Positions 17,880-27,248 of a stretch of 64,000 bases of DNA are shown here, piece after piece. The notes under the pieces are model-generated. The model was not told the origin of the DNA. It saw only the letters and a program-made list of their open reading frames with translations, and ran no database searches. Source of the DNA: Solibacillus palustris (lineage in GTDB: Bacteria; Bacillota; Bacilli; Bacillales_A; Planococcaceae); the NCBI RefSeq assembly GCF_022549215.1, contig NZ_JAKZFC010000006.1, positions 173,250-237,249 of the forward strand, in the 5' to 3' direction. Position 1 is the first letter of the stretch. Each line of letters begins with the position of its first letter. A program made the position numbers and the translations under genes.

Positions 17880-19115
17880 TTAAAATGCCCAGTTCCCGTT
17901 ACGGAATACAGGTTCAGCCGTACCTGCTGCTGTAATACCATCAATATTCATTTTGTCAGAGCCAATCATAAAGTCAACATGTGTAATACTTTGATTTAAG
18001 CCATTTGCTAATAAATCTTCACGTGACATCGTTTTGCCACCTTCTAAACAGAATGCATAAGCACTACCGATTGCTAAGTGGTTTGATGCATTTTCATCGA
18101 ATAATGTGTTGTAGAATAAAATATTCGATTGCGAAATTGGTGATTGGAATGGAACTAATGCAACTTCGCCTAAGTAGTGAGAGCCTTCATCAGTAGCCAC
18201 TAAGTTTTTAAGAACTTCTTCTCCTTGCTCTGCTTCAACGTTTACAATGCGTCCATTTTCGAATGTGATTTTGAAATTGTCGATAATGTTACCACCGTAG
18301 CTAAGTGGTTTTGTGCTTGATACATACCCGTTTACACCGTCTTTATGAGGTACTGTGAACACTTCTTCTGTTGGCATATTTGCCATGAATTCGTCGCCTT
18401 TTTCATTCACGCTGCCAGCTCCACACCATAAATGACCTTTAGGAAGCTCAATTGTTAAATCTGTGCCTGGTGCTGTGTAATGTAATTTTGCATAGTTTTT
18501 TTCGTTTAAGTAATCTACTTTTTCGTGTAAGTTATCGTTGTGAATTGCCCATGCTTTTACAGGGTTTTCTAAGTCAGAACGAGTCGCTTTGAAAATCGCA
18601 TCCCATAGTGCATCGACTTGTTTTTCTTTGGGCAAATCTGGGAATACCTTGCTAGCCCATTGTTCTGAAGGTGCTGCGATAACAGTCCAGCTAATTTTAT
18701 CGGCTTGTACATATTGTCGGTATTTATTTAAAGCCATACCAGCTGCTTTTTGAGCGCTTGCAATTTTATTAGAATCAATTCCTGAAAGTAAATCAGGGCT
18801 TTGAGAAACAATGCTCATAAATGCTGCACCTTGTTCTGCTAACCATTCACGTTCCTGAACTTTCCAGGGAGGGAAGAAATCAAAACTATCTTCTTGAGCT
18901 AGTTCATAACGAGTGCGTGCAATAATATCATCTGTATAGTCGACAAATACTTGTTTTGCGCCATTTTCATAGGCAATTTTAGTAACTTTTTGAACAAATG
19001 GTGCAGCCTCGATTGAAGCAGCAATGTATAAATATTGATTTGGCTGGATATTAACGCCTATTTTTACTGCTAATTCAGCATAATTTGCTAAATTTCTTTC
19101 AAAATTTGAGTTCAT
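17880..19115 (-). CDS. M29-family metallo-aminopeptidase, second copy
   Basis: The 411-residue protein is a paralogue of the enzyme at 4863-6092, sharing long blocks such as KLHYTGAPGTDLTIELP-like segments, MPTEEVFTVP, YLGEVALVPFQSPIS, NASNHLAIG and THVDFMIGS, so all five predicted metal ligands are kept. The ATG at 19115 has GGAGG ten bases upstream. The ATG at 19124 overlaps that site too closely. It is a single-gene unit on the opposite strand to motAB. Confidence 0.93.
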   Translation of the reverse strand: MNSNFERNLANYAELAVKIGVNIQPNQYLYIAASIEAAPFVQKVTKIAYENGAKQVFVDYTDDIIARTRYELAQEDSFDFFPPWKVQEREWLAEQGAAFMSIVSQSPDLLSGIDSNKIASAQKAAGMALNKYRQYVQADKISWTVIAAPSEQWASKVFPDLPKEKQVDALWDAIFKATRSDLENPVKAWAIHNDNLHEKVDYLNEKNYAKLHYTAPGTDLTIELPKGHLWCGAGSVNEKGDEFMANMPTEEVFTVPHKDGVNGYVSSTKPLSYGGNIIDNFKITFENGRIVNVEAEQGEEVLKNLVATDEGSHYLGEVALVPFQSPISQSNILFYNTLFDENASNHLAIGSAYAFCLEGGKTMSREDLLANGLNQSITHVDFMIGSDKMNIDGITAAGTAEPVFRNGNWAF

Positions 19116-19254
19116 TTGAATCATTCCTCCGATAATTGAATAATAAAATTGGTTTTTTTTGATACATTATAATCAAAATTACTGAAAAGAACAGAAAAAT
19201 CCAATAATGCGTCGAAAAAAATATTTTTTGCCTTTATACTAGTGTATAGGAAGT

Positions 19255-19280
19255 TAACAAAAAGTTAAATAGACCGAAAT
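19255..19280 (+). promoter_or_regulatory. Possible SigD-type flagellar promoter for motAB
   Basis: TAAC, 14 bases, then ACCGAAAT resembles the SigD pattern TAAA-N15-GCCGATAT but with mismatches. The position 35 bases before the motA start and the function of the genes make it plausible. Confidence 0.3.
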
Positions 19281-19314
19281 AAGAAAAGACATAGTAATTT
19301 GGAGGTACTACATA

Positions 19315-20115
19315 ATGGATATTTCATCACTTGTTGGGATAATTATTGCCTTTGTAGCCCTATTAGTAGGGATGTTTTTAAAAGGCGTAGGTCCTGAAGT
19401 ATTAATCAACCCTGCTGCAATTTTAATTATCATTTTTGGTACAATTGCCGCTGTAACAATCGCATTCCCAATGAAGGAATTAAAAAGAGTTCCAAAGCTT
19501 TTCAAAATTTTATTTACAGAAACAAAATTAGCGAGTGATATTGATTTAATTAAAATGTTTTCACAATGGGCAGATTTAGCTCGCCGTGAAGGATTATTAG
19601 CGCTTGAAAGTAAAGCGGCTGAAATTGAAGATCCATTCTTAAAAAATGGTTTAACATTAGCGATCGATGGTCAAAACGCTGACTACATTCGCGATGTGTT
19701 AACAGAAGAAGTAGAAGCAATGGAAGACCGCCATGCTTCAGGGGCGGGGATTTTCTCGCAAGCTGGTACATACGCTCCAACGCTAGGGGTATTAGGTGCG
19801 GTAATTGGTCTTATTGCTGCCTTAAAAGATATGTCCGATATTGATAAACTAGGACATGCCATCTCAGCTGCGTTCGTGGCAACATTACTTGGTATTTTCA
19901 CAGGGTACGTTTTATGGCATCCATTTGCGAACAAATTAAAGCGTAAATCATCTATAGAAGTAAAGCAAAAGTATATGATGGTTGAAGGAATTTTATCAGT
20001 ATTAGAAGGTGAAGCACCTCGTGTAATTGAACAAAAATTAGCTTCGTACTTAACAATGGAAGAACGTAAGCAAATTACGGAAAGCGGGGCGGGTGGCCTT
20101 GGCAAAGAAGCATAA
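19315..20115 (+). CDS. motA: Flagellar motor stator protein MotA
   Basis: The 266-residue protein starts MDISSLVGIIIAFVALLVGM and has four helices. The large cytoplasmic loop carries charged residues (RREG at about 84-87) that act on the rotor. The second half has the P-x-x-G pattern of the proton channel (TLGVLGAVIGLIAALKDM). N-terminal similarity is to MotA rather than the sodium-type MotP. The start follows GGAGGTACTACATA. motB overlaps its end. Confidence 0.95.
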   Translation: MDISSLVGIIIAFVALLVGMFLKGVGPEVLINPAAILIIIFGTIAAVTIAFPMKELKRVPKLFKILFTETKLASDIDLIKMFSQWADLARREGLLALESKAAEIEDPFLKNGLTLAIDGQNADYIRDVLTEEVEAMEDRHASGAGIFSQAGTYAPTLGVLGAVIGLIAALKDMSDIDKLGHAISAAFVATLLGIFTGYVLWHPFANKLKRKSSIEVKQKYMMVEGILSVLEGEAPRVIEQKLASYLTMEERKQITESGAGGLGKEA

Positions 20116-20863
20116 AAAACATAAGAAGCATGAGGAGCACATGGATGAATCCTGGCTAGTGCCTTATGCGGATATTTTAACGCTGCTATTAGCGCTTTTT
20201 ATCGTACTGTTTGCATCAAGTACGGTTGACCAAAATAAGTTAAATCAATTGTCTGCCGTGTTCAATGACATTTTTACGAGTGGCACAGGTGTAATGGACA
20301 ATCCAGCAGTTATACAAACACCAAATGGCTCATCTTCTAATATTCAATCAGGTGCCTCTAAATATATGGAGGACCAAGAACGTTTAAAAGAATCGCAAAA
20401 CCGAGTGGATGAGTTTATTGCAGTTAATGAATTAGAAAAACAATTCGAAACAAAATTAACTGAAGAAGGTTTATTGATTACGATTCGTGATAGCGTATTG
20501 TTCGATACAGGTCGAGCAGATGTAAAAGCTGAATACGATTCTATTGCAGATGAATTATCAAAGTTATTAATGTTCAATCCGCCACGTAATATTGTTATTA
20601 CAGGGCATACAGACAATGTACCAATCAATACAAACGAATTTGATTCTAACTGGGATTTATCTGTTATGCGTGCGGTTAATTTCATGAAGGAAGTTGTCGC
20701 TGGAAACAAAGAATTAGACCCAAAATACTTCAGTGTAAAAGGCTTTGGGGAATATAGCCCAATTGCTTCAAATGACACAGAAGAAGGGCGTGCAAAGAAC
20801 CGCCGAGTTGAAGTACTCGTACAACCACGTGTAACCGAAGCAGGAGAAGTAATCGTTGAATAG
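20093..20863 (+). CDS. motB: Flagellar motor stator protein MotB
   Basis: The 256-residue protein has a Lys/His-rich cytoplasmic tip and a single transmembrane helix with the proton-carrying D27 (VPYADILTLLLALF). The C-terminal OmpA-like peptidoglycan-binding domain contains ITGHTDNVPI and NRRVEVLV. It starts with GTG overlapping the last 23 bases of motA; a TTG six bases later is the alternative. MotB anchors the stator to the wall. Confidence 0.95.
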   Translation: MALAKKHKKHKKHEEHMDESWLVPYADILTLLLALFIVLFASSTVDQNKLNQLSAVFNDIFTSGTGVMDNPAVIQTPNGSSSNIQSGASKYMEDQERLKESQNRVDEFIAVNELEKQFETKLTEEGLLITIRDSVLFDTGRADVKAEYDSIADELSKLLMFNPPRNIVITGHTDNVPINTNEFDSNWDLSVMRAVNFMKEVVAGNKELDPKYFSVKGFGEYSPIASNDTEEGRAKNRRVEVLVQPRVTEAGEVIVE

Positions 20864-20865
20864 TA

Positions 20866-21072
20866 AAGTAGGGGGTGTCCGAGAAGTGATTCTGGGACAC
20901 CCCCTACTTTGCGCCGAGGATGGAGGCTAGCACGAAGCTAGTCATGAATGCGTTGTCACAGGAAGTGACGGTTTTAGCATTCGTTCTTTTATTTCGACCA
21001 CCGCAGAAGCACCGCCTGCAGCGGATAATTAATACACGAACGAAGCACTGCGCTAAAAGTAAATACTGTTCG
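20866..21072 (+). repeat. A-type structured intergenic repeat, copy A2
   Basis: The opening hairpin AAGTAGGGGGTGTCC...GGACACCCCCTACTT (20866-20909) also serves as the motAB terminator. The core is at 20925-20982: GGCTAGC-ACGAA-GCTAGTC, then GAATGC-GTTG-[TCAC-AGGAA-GTGA]-C-GGTTTTA-GCATTC. The tail AGCGGATAATTAATACA and a closing CTGCGC...GCGCAG hairpin follow. It is the cleanest A copy together with A3. Confidence 0.78.
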
Positions 21073-21197
21073 CGCAGCCCCTTCTGTTTTAAGTGTGAAT
21101 TATCGGCTTACGGCAGTGGTCAGAAGATAGATGAATGAGCTGTAATAATGTGTGCCAATGCATCTATAATCAGTAGCTTCAATACTCGGCGCAAAAA

Positions 21198-21234
21198 ATT
21201 GCTCGGAAACGGATATCTGAGCAATTTTTTTTTT
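21198..21234 (+). terminator. Terminator upstream of the psuK promoter
   Basis: AAAATTGCTC-GGAAACGGATATCT-GAGCAATTTT followed by a T run. It isolates psuK from motAB and repeat A2. Confidence 0.75.
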
Positions 21235-21277
21235 GACATCTATTAAACAAAAGTTTATAATTACAAACAAATGTTTA
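21233..21277 (+). promoter_or_regulatory. psuK promoter with two operator-like dyads
   Basis: A perfect SigA promoter: TTGACA (21233-21238), 17 bases, TATAAT (21256-21261). Dyad TAAAC-AAAA-GTTTA (21244-21257) fills the spacer. A second, AAAC-AAAT-GTTT (21265-21276), lies over the expected start of transcription exactly 20 bp, two helical turns, downstream. The kinase it drives has an N-terminal winged-helix domain, so self-repression is the likely logic. Confidence 0.65.
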
Positions 21278-21294
21278 TTTGTGAGGTGAGGCTA

Positions 21295-22383
21295 TTGAAT
21301 GAAAAAGGAAAATTAGTGTTTCAGCTAATTAAAAAAAATCCTTATTTATCACAACAAGAAATGGCAGAGCAATTAGGTATGTCAAGGCCAGCTCTAGCAA
21401 ATACGATTTCATCGTTAATTAAACGAGGAGAAATAATTGGTCGTGCTTATGTTTTACCTGAAAAGAATCAAATTATTGCAATTGGTGGTGCAAATGTCGA
21501 CCGAAAATTTTCGATTGAGGGCGACACACAGTTAGGAACTTCTAATCCAGCATCTGTATCTGAAAGTGTTGGCGGCGTAGCACGAAACATTGCAGAAAAT
21601 TTAGGGCGACTGGGTAACTTTGTGTCACTATTAACGACACTTGGTGAAGACCATGACGGATTATTAATTGAGCAGTCAAGCAATACTTATATTAATTTTG
21701 ATTTGGTGGAAAAGGTAAAAGATGAATCTACTGGTTCATATACAGCAGTTTTAGATCACACTGGTGAGCTTGTTATCGCAATGGCTAACATGGCTATTTA
21801 CGATAAGTTAACTCCAAGTGTACTCAAGCAATGTGAAGCGACTTTGCAAAATGCAAGCTGCATCATTATTGATTTGAATTGCCCACTTGAAACGGTGCAA
21901 TATGTAAAAGATTTTGCTACTCAGCACAATATTATTTTAGCGATTGTTCCGGTATCATCACCCAAAATGTCACGTATGCCAAAAGATTTGCAAGGTGTGA
22001 ATTATCTAATTTGTAATCGAGATGAAGCTGAAGCCTACTTGCAACAAAAAGTAGAGACGTTTGAGCAATATGAGCAAGCAGTGCAAGGATTACTCGAAAA
22101 AGGAGTAGAGTATGTGCTGCTTACATTAGGGGGCCAAGGTGTAATGGCAGGGCATGCAAATAACATCACGCATTTCAAAGCAGTTGTTACTGAAGATATT
22201 GTGGATGTAACTGGTGCAGGTGATGCATTTGTAAGTGCATATTTACATGGCATGTTAAACAATGAAACATTAGAAGAATCAGTTCAGCTAGGATTAATTA
22301 ATGCATCAAAAACATTACAATCGGACAAAACTGTTCGCCCAGATTTAACTAAAAATAACTTAACTAATTGGAGGAATTTATAA
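21295..22383 (+). CDS. psuK: Pseudouridine kinase (PfkB family) with N-terminal HTH domain
   Basis: The 362-residue protein starts at TTG with GAGGTGAGG upstream. The alternative ATG at 21271 would fall at the transcription start and lacks a ribosome site. Residues 1-52 form a winged HTH ([23 protein letters not shown] is the recognition region). The rest is a ribokinase fold with [15 protein letters not shown] and the catalytic [12 protein letters not shown]. It phosphorylates pseudouridine to its 5'-phosphate for PsuG. The stop and the psuG start overlap as TAATG. Confidence 0.9.
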   Translation: MNEKGKLVFQLIKKNPYLSQQEMAEQLGMSRPALANTISSLIKRGEIIGRAYVLPEKNQIIAIGGANVDRKFSIEGDTQLGTSNPASVSESVGGVARNIAENLGRLGNFVSLLTTLGEDHDGLLIEQSSNTYINFDLVEKVKDESTGSYTAVLDHTGELVIAMANMAIYDKLTPSVLKQCEATLQNASCIIIDLNCPLETVQYVKDFATQHNIILAIVPVSSPKMSRMPKDLQGVNYLICNRDEAEAYLQQKVETFEQYEQAVQGLLEKGVEYVLLTLGGQGVMAGHANNITHFKAVVTEDIVDVTGAGDAFVSAYLHGMLNNETLEESVQLGLINASKTLQSDKTVRPDLTKNNLTNWRNL

Positions 22384-23291
22384 TGAAACAATACTTATCA
22401 TATTCTCAAGAGGTATTAGAAGCAAAAGAGAAAGGCTTACCAATCGTAGCTTTAGAATCAACAATCATCTCACATGGTATGCCGTACCCACAAAACGTAA
22501 AAACAGCTCGTGAAGTAGAGCAAATTATTCGTGATGGCGGTGCAGTGCCAGCTACAATCGCATTAATCGATGGCCAAATTAAAATTGGTTTATCAGACGA
22601 AGAATTAGAAATGTTTGGTAACGCTCAAGGTGTTGCAAAAGCATCTCGTCGTGATATCGGTTACTTACTTGCAACGAAAAAAATGGGCGCAACAACAGTA
22701 GCAGCTACAATGATTTGCGCTGAATTAGCAGGGATTGAGTTGTTCGTAACGGGCGGTATTGGTGGAGTTCACCGCGGTGCAGAAACAACAATGGACATTT
22801 CTGCTGACTTAGAAGAATTAGCAATGACTAACGTAGCTGTTGTATGTGCTGGGGCAAAATCAATTTTAGATATCGGGCTTACATTAGAATATTTAGAAAC
22901 AAAAGGCGTACCAGTAATCGGTTATGGCACTGATAAGTTACCAGCATTCTACACACGTGAAAGCGACTTCGATGTAAACTTCCGTTCTGATTCACCAGAA
23001 GAAACAGCGTCAATTTTACGTACGAAATGGGATTTAGGCTTACGTGGGGGTGCATTAATTGCTAACCCAATTCCAGTTGAAGATTCAATAGAAGCAAGCT
23101 TTATTACTAACATTATCGAAAATGCATTAAAAGAAGCTGAGGCTAACGGTATTGCAGGTAAAAATGTAACGCCTTTCTTATTAGGTAAGGTAAAAGAGTT
23201 AACAGAAGGTAAATCATTAGACGCAAATATCGCATTAGTGAAAAATAATGCAGTTATTGGCGCGAAAATTGCTGTAGAATTAAATAAATAA
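22383..23291 (+). CDS. psuG: Pseudouridine-5'-phosphate glycosidase
   Basis: The 302-residue enzyme cleaves pseudouridine 5'-phosphate into uracil and ribose 5-phosphate. Family segments are [16 protein letters not shown] near the N-terminus, [17 protein letters not shown] and [12 protein letters not shown] in the active-site half, and [10 protein letters not shown]. The ATG follows GGAGGAATTTATA. It is translationally coupled to psuK. Confidence 0.97.
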   Translation: MKQYLSYSQEVLEAKEKGLPIVALESTIISHGMPYPQNVKTAREVEQIIRDGGAVPATIALIDGQIKIGLSDEELEMFGNAQGVAKASRRDIGYLLATKKMGATTVAATMICAELAGIELFVTGGIGGVHRGAETTMDISADLEELAMTNVAVVCAGAKSILDIGLTLEYLETKGVPVIGYGTDKLPAFYTRESDFDVNFRSDSPEETASILRTKWDLGLRGGALIANPIPVEDSIEASFITNIIENALKEAEANGIAGKNVTPFLLGKVKELTEGKSLDANIALVKNNAVIGAKIAVELNK

Positions 23292-23316
23292 CTACTATTT
23301 CCTAGGGAATAATATA

Positions 23317-23346
23317 AAAGCTCGTCGAATTATCGACGAGCTTTTT
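23317..23346. terminator. Bidirectional terminator between psuG and the yfkK-like gene
   Basis: AAAGCTCGTCGA pairs with TCGACGAGCTTT, with T residues after it and A residues before it, between convergent genes. Confidence 0.85.
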
Positions 23347-23352
23347 CGATGA

Positions 23353-23574
23353 TTATTTACGTAGTGAACCTAATTCAGCGACAATTGCGTTCATTTCGCT
23401 TGGGCTAAAGGAATCGCGTTTCATCACCATTTCATATAAATATTGTAGATCTTCGTATTTGTTTTCGTCGAATGCTTCTGATTGCATTGCATCGCCATTC
23501 GCCATACGAAGTTTGTCTTTAATTTGTTCGATCATATAAGCGACATTTTCTTGTGTTGGATTGGATAAGTCCAT
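23353..23574 (-). CDS. DUF1128 (UPF0435, YfkK-like) protein
   Basis: A 73-residue soluble, acidic helical protein with the family pattern NVAYMIEQIKDKLRMANG at the N-terminus and YEDLQYLYEMVMKR before the end. The role is unknown. The start follows GGCAGGGCAACTAATT. It is a single gene between psuG and the B2 repeat. Confidence 0.88.
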   Translation of the reverse strand: MDLSNPTQENVAYMIEQIKDKLRMANGDAMQSEAFDENKYEDLQYLYEMVMKRDSFSPSEMNAIVAELGSLRK

Positions 23575-23644
23575 AATTAGTTGCCCTGCCTTTCAAAGTA
23601 TACGAAACCATCATTTCATGCACGGAGCAACTTGTCAACCTATT

Positions 23645-23892
23645 CAATTACGCCTTGGCGTAATTGCGTCCAGATTTTTTCGGGGCCACAGGACGTGGGT
23701 CAGTCAGCCGTTGTCACACGATGTGACGTCTTTAGGCTGACTTCCTCTTTAAATTTCATCTAAAAAATCTGTGACATCCGCCGGGGGCTTGGGCCAACAC
23801 GATGTTGGTCACTCAGGCGTTGCCGTACGACGCGGCGTTCTTAGCCTGTGTTCCCCTATTCAGCTAGGTTGAAAACCTCGCTGAATCAAGTT
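23645..23892 (+). repeat. B-type structured intergenic repeat, copy B2, with two cores
   Basis: It opens with CAATTACGCC-TT-GGCGTAATTG (23645-23666) and GCGTCCAGATTTTTT. A first core (23682-23741) follows: CCAC-AGGAC-GTGG, then GTCAGCC-GTTG-[TCACA-CGA-TGTGA]-GTCTTTA-GGCTGAC. After AAAAAATCTGTGACATCCGC comes a second core (23792-23848): GGCCAAC-ACGAT-GTTGGTC, then CAGGC ... GCCTG around CCGT-ACGAC-GCGG. The end is an ATTCAGC/GCTGAAT hairpin and CAAGTT. Copy B1 has only the second core at this place. Confidence 0.78.
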
Positions 23893-24004
23893 AAAGTGGG
23901 ATGAATACTTTAAAAATTGGGTAACATTCGTTAAAATGAAATTAATTAGTTTTACAGGAAATTTGAAATGGATTATGCAAGCATGTACAAAGGAGAGGTT
24001 TTAA

Positions 24005-24328
24005 ATGAAAAGTAAATTGTTACCATTCATCGCGATTGGAGCAGTTGTTGGAGCAGCAATCAGCATGTTAGATAGGCAAACGCGAGAACATACTGTAGAA
24101 ACAGCGAAAAAAGCGAAAGATACTGTTGCTTATTATGCTGAAAATCATGAAGAACTTAAGGTATTAGTTGAGTCAAAAGCAGAACAGATGCAATCGCTTT
24201 ATGGCGCAGTGAATAGCAATGTACAAGCACTAATACAAAGTGATATTCAACAAATGCCGACAACAATTCTAAGTATGGTTTCTGAGACGATGAATGCGTT
24301 CTCAAAAAAGGACGATCAACTAAGCTAA
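24005..24328 (+). CDS. YtxH-like short protein
   Basis: A 107-residue protein with one N-terminal hydrophobic helix containing the Gly/Ala pattern PFIAIGAVVGAAISML and a long charged helical tail, as in YtxH-type envelope proteins. The function is unknown. The start follows AAAGGAGAGGTTTTAA. The yihY-family gene begins 22 bases downstream, so the two are probably one operon. Confidence 0.7.
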   Translation: MKSKLLPFIAIGAVVGAAISMLDRQTREHTVETAKKAKDTVAYYAENHEELKVLVESKAEQMQSLYGAVNSNVQALIQSDIQQMPTTILSMVSETMNAFSKKDDQLS

Positions 24329-24350
24329 TAACCATTAGGGTGGTGGCTAG

Positions 24351-25283
24351 ATGACAAACAAAAGACAACAAAATGAAACGTTGGCGCTCATAAAATCATT
24401 CGTAGTAACTGATCCAACTCAAATCGATATATTAACAACAAAGGGCTTTTTTCAAGATTTAATACACCGTACAAAAAACGCTGATATGTCGGGAATGGGT
24501 GCACAGTTAGCTTTCTTTTTCTTATTATCATTTTTTCCAATGTTTATTATTATGGTAACGCTTTTACCATATTTAAATTTAGAGCGGGGACAAGTTTTTG
24601 ATTTTTTAAGTAATATTATGCCAGATGAGGTGTATAGCCTTATTGAAGGGACATTAATAGAGGTACTGAGCAGTCAAAATAGTGGGTTACTTTCAATCGG
24701 GGTTATTGGTACAGTATGGTCTGCTTCTAAAGGTGTAGATGCGCTCATGAAGGCATTGAACCGTGCTTATGGCGTAGAAGGTAAAGCCGGTTTTATGAAT
24801 CGAATTTGGTCTTTATTTTTTACGATTTCATTAGTAGCAGTTATTTTAATGGCGCTTGTTTTACCTGTATTCGGTCTGCAAATTGGTAAACTTATTTTCA
24901 GTTATTTTGGTGTTGCGGAATCATTTGAAACAATTTGGACATTTATTCGATGGATTACACCACCTGCGTTAATCTTTTTGTTATTAATGGCAATGTACTG
25001 GATTGTTCCAAATACGGTTCCTCGTTTGACAATTGTGAGTGTATTTCCAGGTGTTTTTTTTGCTACATTAGGATGGCTCGTACTCACTTACGGATTCTCG
25101 TTTTACATTAATAATTTTGGTAACTATAGCGCGACCTATGGCAGTATTGGAGGGGTCATTATTTTAATGTTGTGGCTGTACTTTACAGGGATGATGTTAA
25201 TTTTTGGTGGCCTGCTAAATGCAACGTTTCAAAAACGACAACTTGCCAAAAATAAAGAAGACGTAAAGTCTCCAGTATTTTAA
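24351..25283 (+). CDS. YihY/BrkB-family membrane protein
   Basis: The 310-residue protein has six helices and the family segments GAQLAFFFLLSFFPMFI, GVIGTVWSASKGVDALMKALNRAYG and the late ATYGSIGGVIILMLWLYFTG. The family was once called ribonuclease BN in error; its true role is unknown. The B. subtilis relative is YfkH, and the neighbouring DUF1128 gene is also yfk-like. A terminator follows at 25283-25327. Confidence 0.92.
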   Translation: MTNKRQQNETLALIKSFVVTDPTQIDILTTKGFFQDLIHRTKNADMSGMGAQLAFFFLLSFFPMFIIMVTLLPYLNLERGQVFDFLSNIMPDEVYSLIEGTLIEVLSSQNSGLLSIGVIGTVWSASKGVDALMKALNRAYGVEGKAGFMNRIWSLFFTISLVAVILMALVLPVFGLQIGKLIFSYFGVAESFETIWTFIRWITPPALIFLLLMAMYWIVPNTVPRLTIVSVFPGVFFATLGWLVLTYGFSFYINNFGNYSATYGSIGGVIILMLWLYFTGMMLIFGGLLNATFQKRQLAKNKEDVKSPVF

Positions 25284-25327
25284 AAGAGTGGATTCGGTTG
25301 AAATTTTCAATCGAATTCACTCTTTTT
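25283..25327. terminator. Bidirectional terminator between the yihY-family gene and pfeT
   Basis: AAAGAGTG-ATTCG-TTGAAA pairs with TTTCAA-CGAAT-CACTCTTT with T residues on the right. The genes converge here. Confidence 0.8.
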
Positions 25328-25332
25328 GCTCT

Positions 25333-27237
25333 TTATACTTTTTTACTTAATAAGCGTAATCCGTTTAAAATAACTAAAATTGTACTTCCTTCATGACCGA
25401 TAACCCCAAATGGTAAGCTAATCGCTTGGAAGAAATTTGAGATGATTAGTAGGGTAATGACGGCTAGTGAGAAAATAATATTTTGCTTAACGATACGCTG
25501 CATTTTACGTGAAAGCTTTACCGCATAAGCAATTTTGGATAAGTCATTTTTCATTAATACTACATCTGCTGTTTCAAGGGCAACGTCTGTACCGCCACCC
25601 ATTGCAATACCTACTGATGCTGTTGCTAGAGCAGGAGCGTCGTTAATTCCGTCGCCAACCATGCCAACATGTTCGAAATCTGCTTTATATTTTTTGATAT
25701 GCTCTACTTTTGTTTCAGGTAGGCATTCGGCTACATAGCTTGTGACAGTAGCTTCTTGTGCGATTGCTTTTGCAGTTGTTTCATTGTCACCTGTTAGCAT
25801 TAAGACATCGATGCCAAGTTCTTTTAAAGCTGCAACGGCTTTTTTTGCTTCTTCACGAACTACATCTTTTAGTGCGACTAGTGCAGCAATACCTTGTTCA
25901 TCTTTTAAAAAGACAACTGTTTTCCCATCTTGAGCTAATTGTTGCAATGCCCCATTGTGAAAGCTATTCGCTAGCTCTTTCCCAACAAATTCAGGTTTAC
26001 CAATTGAATACGCATTACCTTCAAAAACAGCCTCTAATCCAAAACCAGGAATATCCTCAATTTCGATATTGTGTGGAATAACGATCTGTTGTTTTTTTGC
26101 ATATTTTGTAATGGCCCGTGCTAGTGGATGGTTTGATTGTGCTTCAATACCTGCCAACACTGCTAATGTGTCTAATTCATGTAACCCTTCACGTACGATA
26201 AAATCCGTTACAGCGGGAGTACCTTGTGTAAGCGTACCAGTTTTATCAACTGCTAAAACACGTAGTAAACTTAAATGTTCTAAATGCACGCCACCTTTTA
26301 CTAAAATCCCGTTTTTTGCCCCATTAGATATAGCGGATAATGTTGCTGGCATAATTGAGGCAACGAGTGCACAAGGAGATGCTACGACTAATAACACCAT
26401 GGCACGGTAAAATGTTGTCGTCCAGTCCCAATCTAGTAAATAGTGAGGTAGTACCATCATTAAAGCTACAGTGATTAATACGCCTTTAACATATAGCCCT
26501 TCAAAGCGCTCGATAAATTGCTGTGAAGGGGATTTTTCACTTTGCGCTGATTGCACAAGCGTAATAATTTTTTGGAATAGTGTTTCTGAATTTGGTTTTG
26601 TTACAGTAATTGTTAATACCCCGTTTAAATTTACTGTTCCGGCAAATGCATCATCACCGATATTTTTTGAAACGGGCATCGATTCACCTGTAATTGCTGC
26701 TTCATCGACTGTAGATACACCTTTGAAAATCGTCCCATCTGCTGGGATACGTTCACCTGGTTTAACTAAAATATGGTCATTTACTTTTAATTCTTTTACT
26801 GACACTTTAATTGGTTCAAATCCACCACGTACTAACCAAGCCTCTTCAGGTTGTAATTCCATTAATGAAGAAATTTCTTTATGGCTTTTGTTCATGGCAT
26901 AGGTTTCAAGTGCACCACTAAGGGCAAAAATAAAAATTAAAATAGCTCCTTCTGTCCAATAACCGATAATGGCCGAACCAATTGCAGCTAAAATCATCAA
27001 CATTTCGACATTCAATGATTTATTTTCAATTGTATCTTCAATACCTTCTTTTGCTTTGGCATAGCCACCAATGACAAATGCAGATAAATACGCCATAATG
27101 GCAGCGGTCATTTGCCCAGTAGATTCCATCCGCCACGCAATTAAAATGATAAGCCCAGCAACAAGCGCAGCAATCAATTCTTTATGTTCATTTATTTTCT
27201 CATTTAACGATAAATTTTCTCGATTAAAATTACCCAT
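25333..27237 (-). CDS. pfeT: P1B4-type ATPase, ferrous-iron efflux pump PfeT (ZosA/YkvW-like)
   Basis: The 634-residue P-type ATPase has TGES, the phosphorylation loop DKTGTLTQG, the metal-site motif SPC (VVASPCALVAS), TGDN, VGDGINDAPA and a late HEGST (VIGHEGSTILVILNGLRLL). SPC plus HEGST defines the P1B4 class. There is no N-terminal heavy-metal-associated domain. In B. subtilis this class member exports Fe(II) and is PerR-controlled. A PerR-box and Fur-like boxes sit upstream here. The ATG at 27237 follows AAGGAGGTACTT; the longer frame overlaps a Fur-like box. Zinc or cobalt export remains possible. Confidence 0.88.
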   Translation of the reverse strand: MGNFNRENLSLNEKINEHKELIAALVAGLIILIAWRMESTGQMTAAIMAYLSAFVIGGYAKAKEGIEDTIENKSLNVEMLMILAAIGSAIIGYWTEGAILIFIFALSGALETYAMNKSHKEISSLMELQPEEAWLVRGGFEPIKVSVKELKVNDHILVKPGERIPADGTIFKGVSTVDEAAITGESMPVSKNIGDDAFAGTVNLNGVLTITVTKPNSETLFQKIITLVQSAQSEKSPSQQFIERFEGLYVKGVLITVALMMVLPHYLLDWDWTTTFYRAMVLLVVASPCALVASIMPATLSAISNGAKNGILVKGGVHLEHLSLLRVLAVDKTGTLTQGTPAVTDFIVREGLHELDTLAVLAGIEAQSNHPLARAITKYAKKQQIVIPHNIEIEDIPGFGLEAVFEGNAYSIGKPEFVGKELANSFHNGALQQLAQDGKTVVFLKDEQGIAALVALKDVVREEAKKAVAALKELGIDVLMLTGDNETTAKAIAQEATVTSYVAECLPETKVEHIKKYKADFEHVGMVGDGINDAPALATASVGIAMGGGTDVALETADVVLMKNDLSKIAYAVKLSRKMQRIVKQNIIFSLAVITLLIISNFFQAISLPFGVIGHEGSTILVILNGLRLLSKKV

Positions 27238-27248
27238 AAGTACCTCCT

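Noticed and set aside
21271..21273. ATG as start of psuK
   Set aside because: It lies about at the transcription start and inside the second operator; TTG 21295 has the ribosome site.
23581..23763. 60-codon plus frame over repeat B2
   Set aside because: It overlaps the structured element and has no ribosome site or known pattern.
26069..26902. Two long plus-strand frames (113 and 143 codons) opposite pfeT
   Set aside because: They are exact complements of conserved P-type ATPase motifs and lack ribosome sites.
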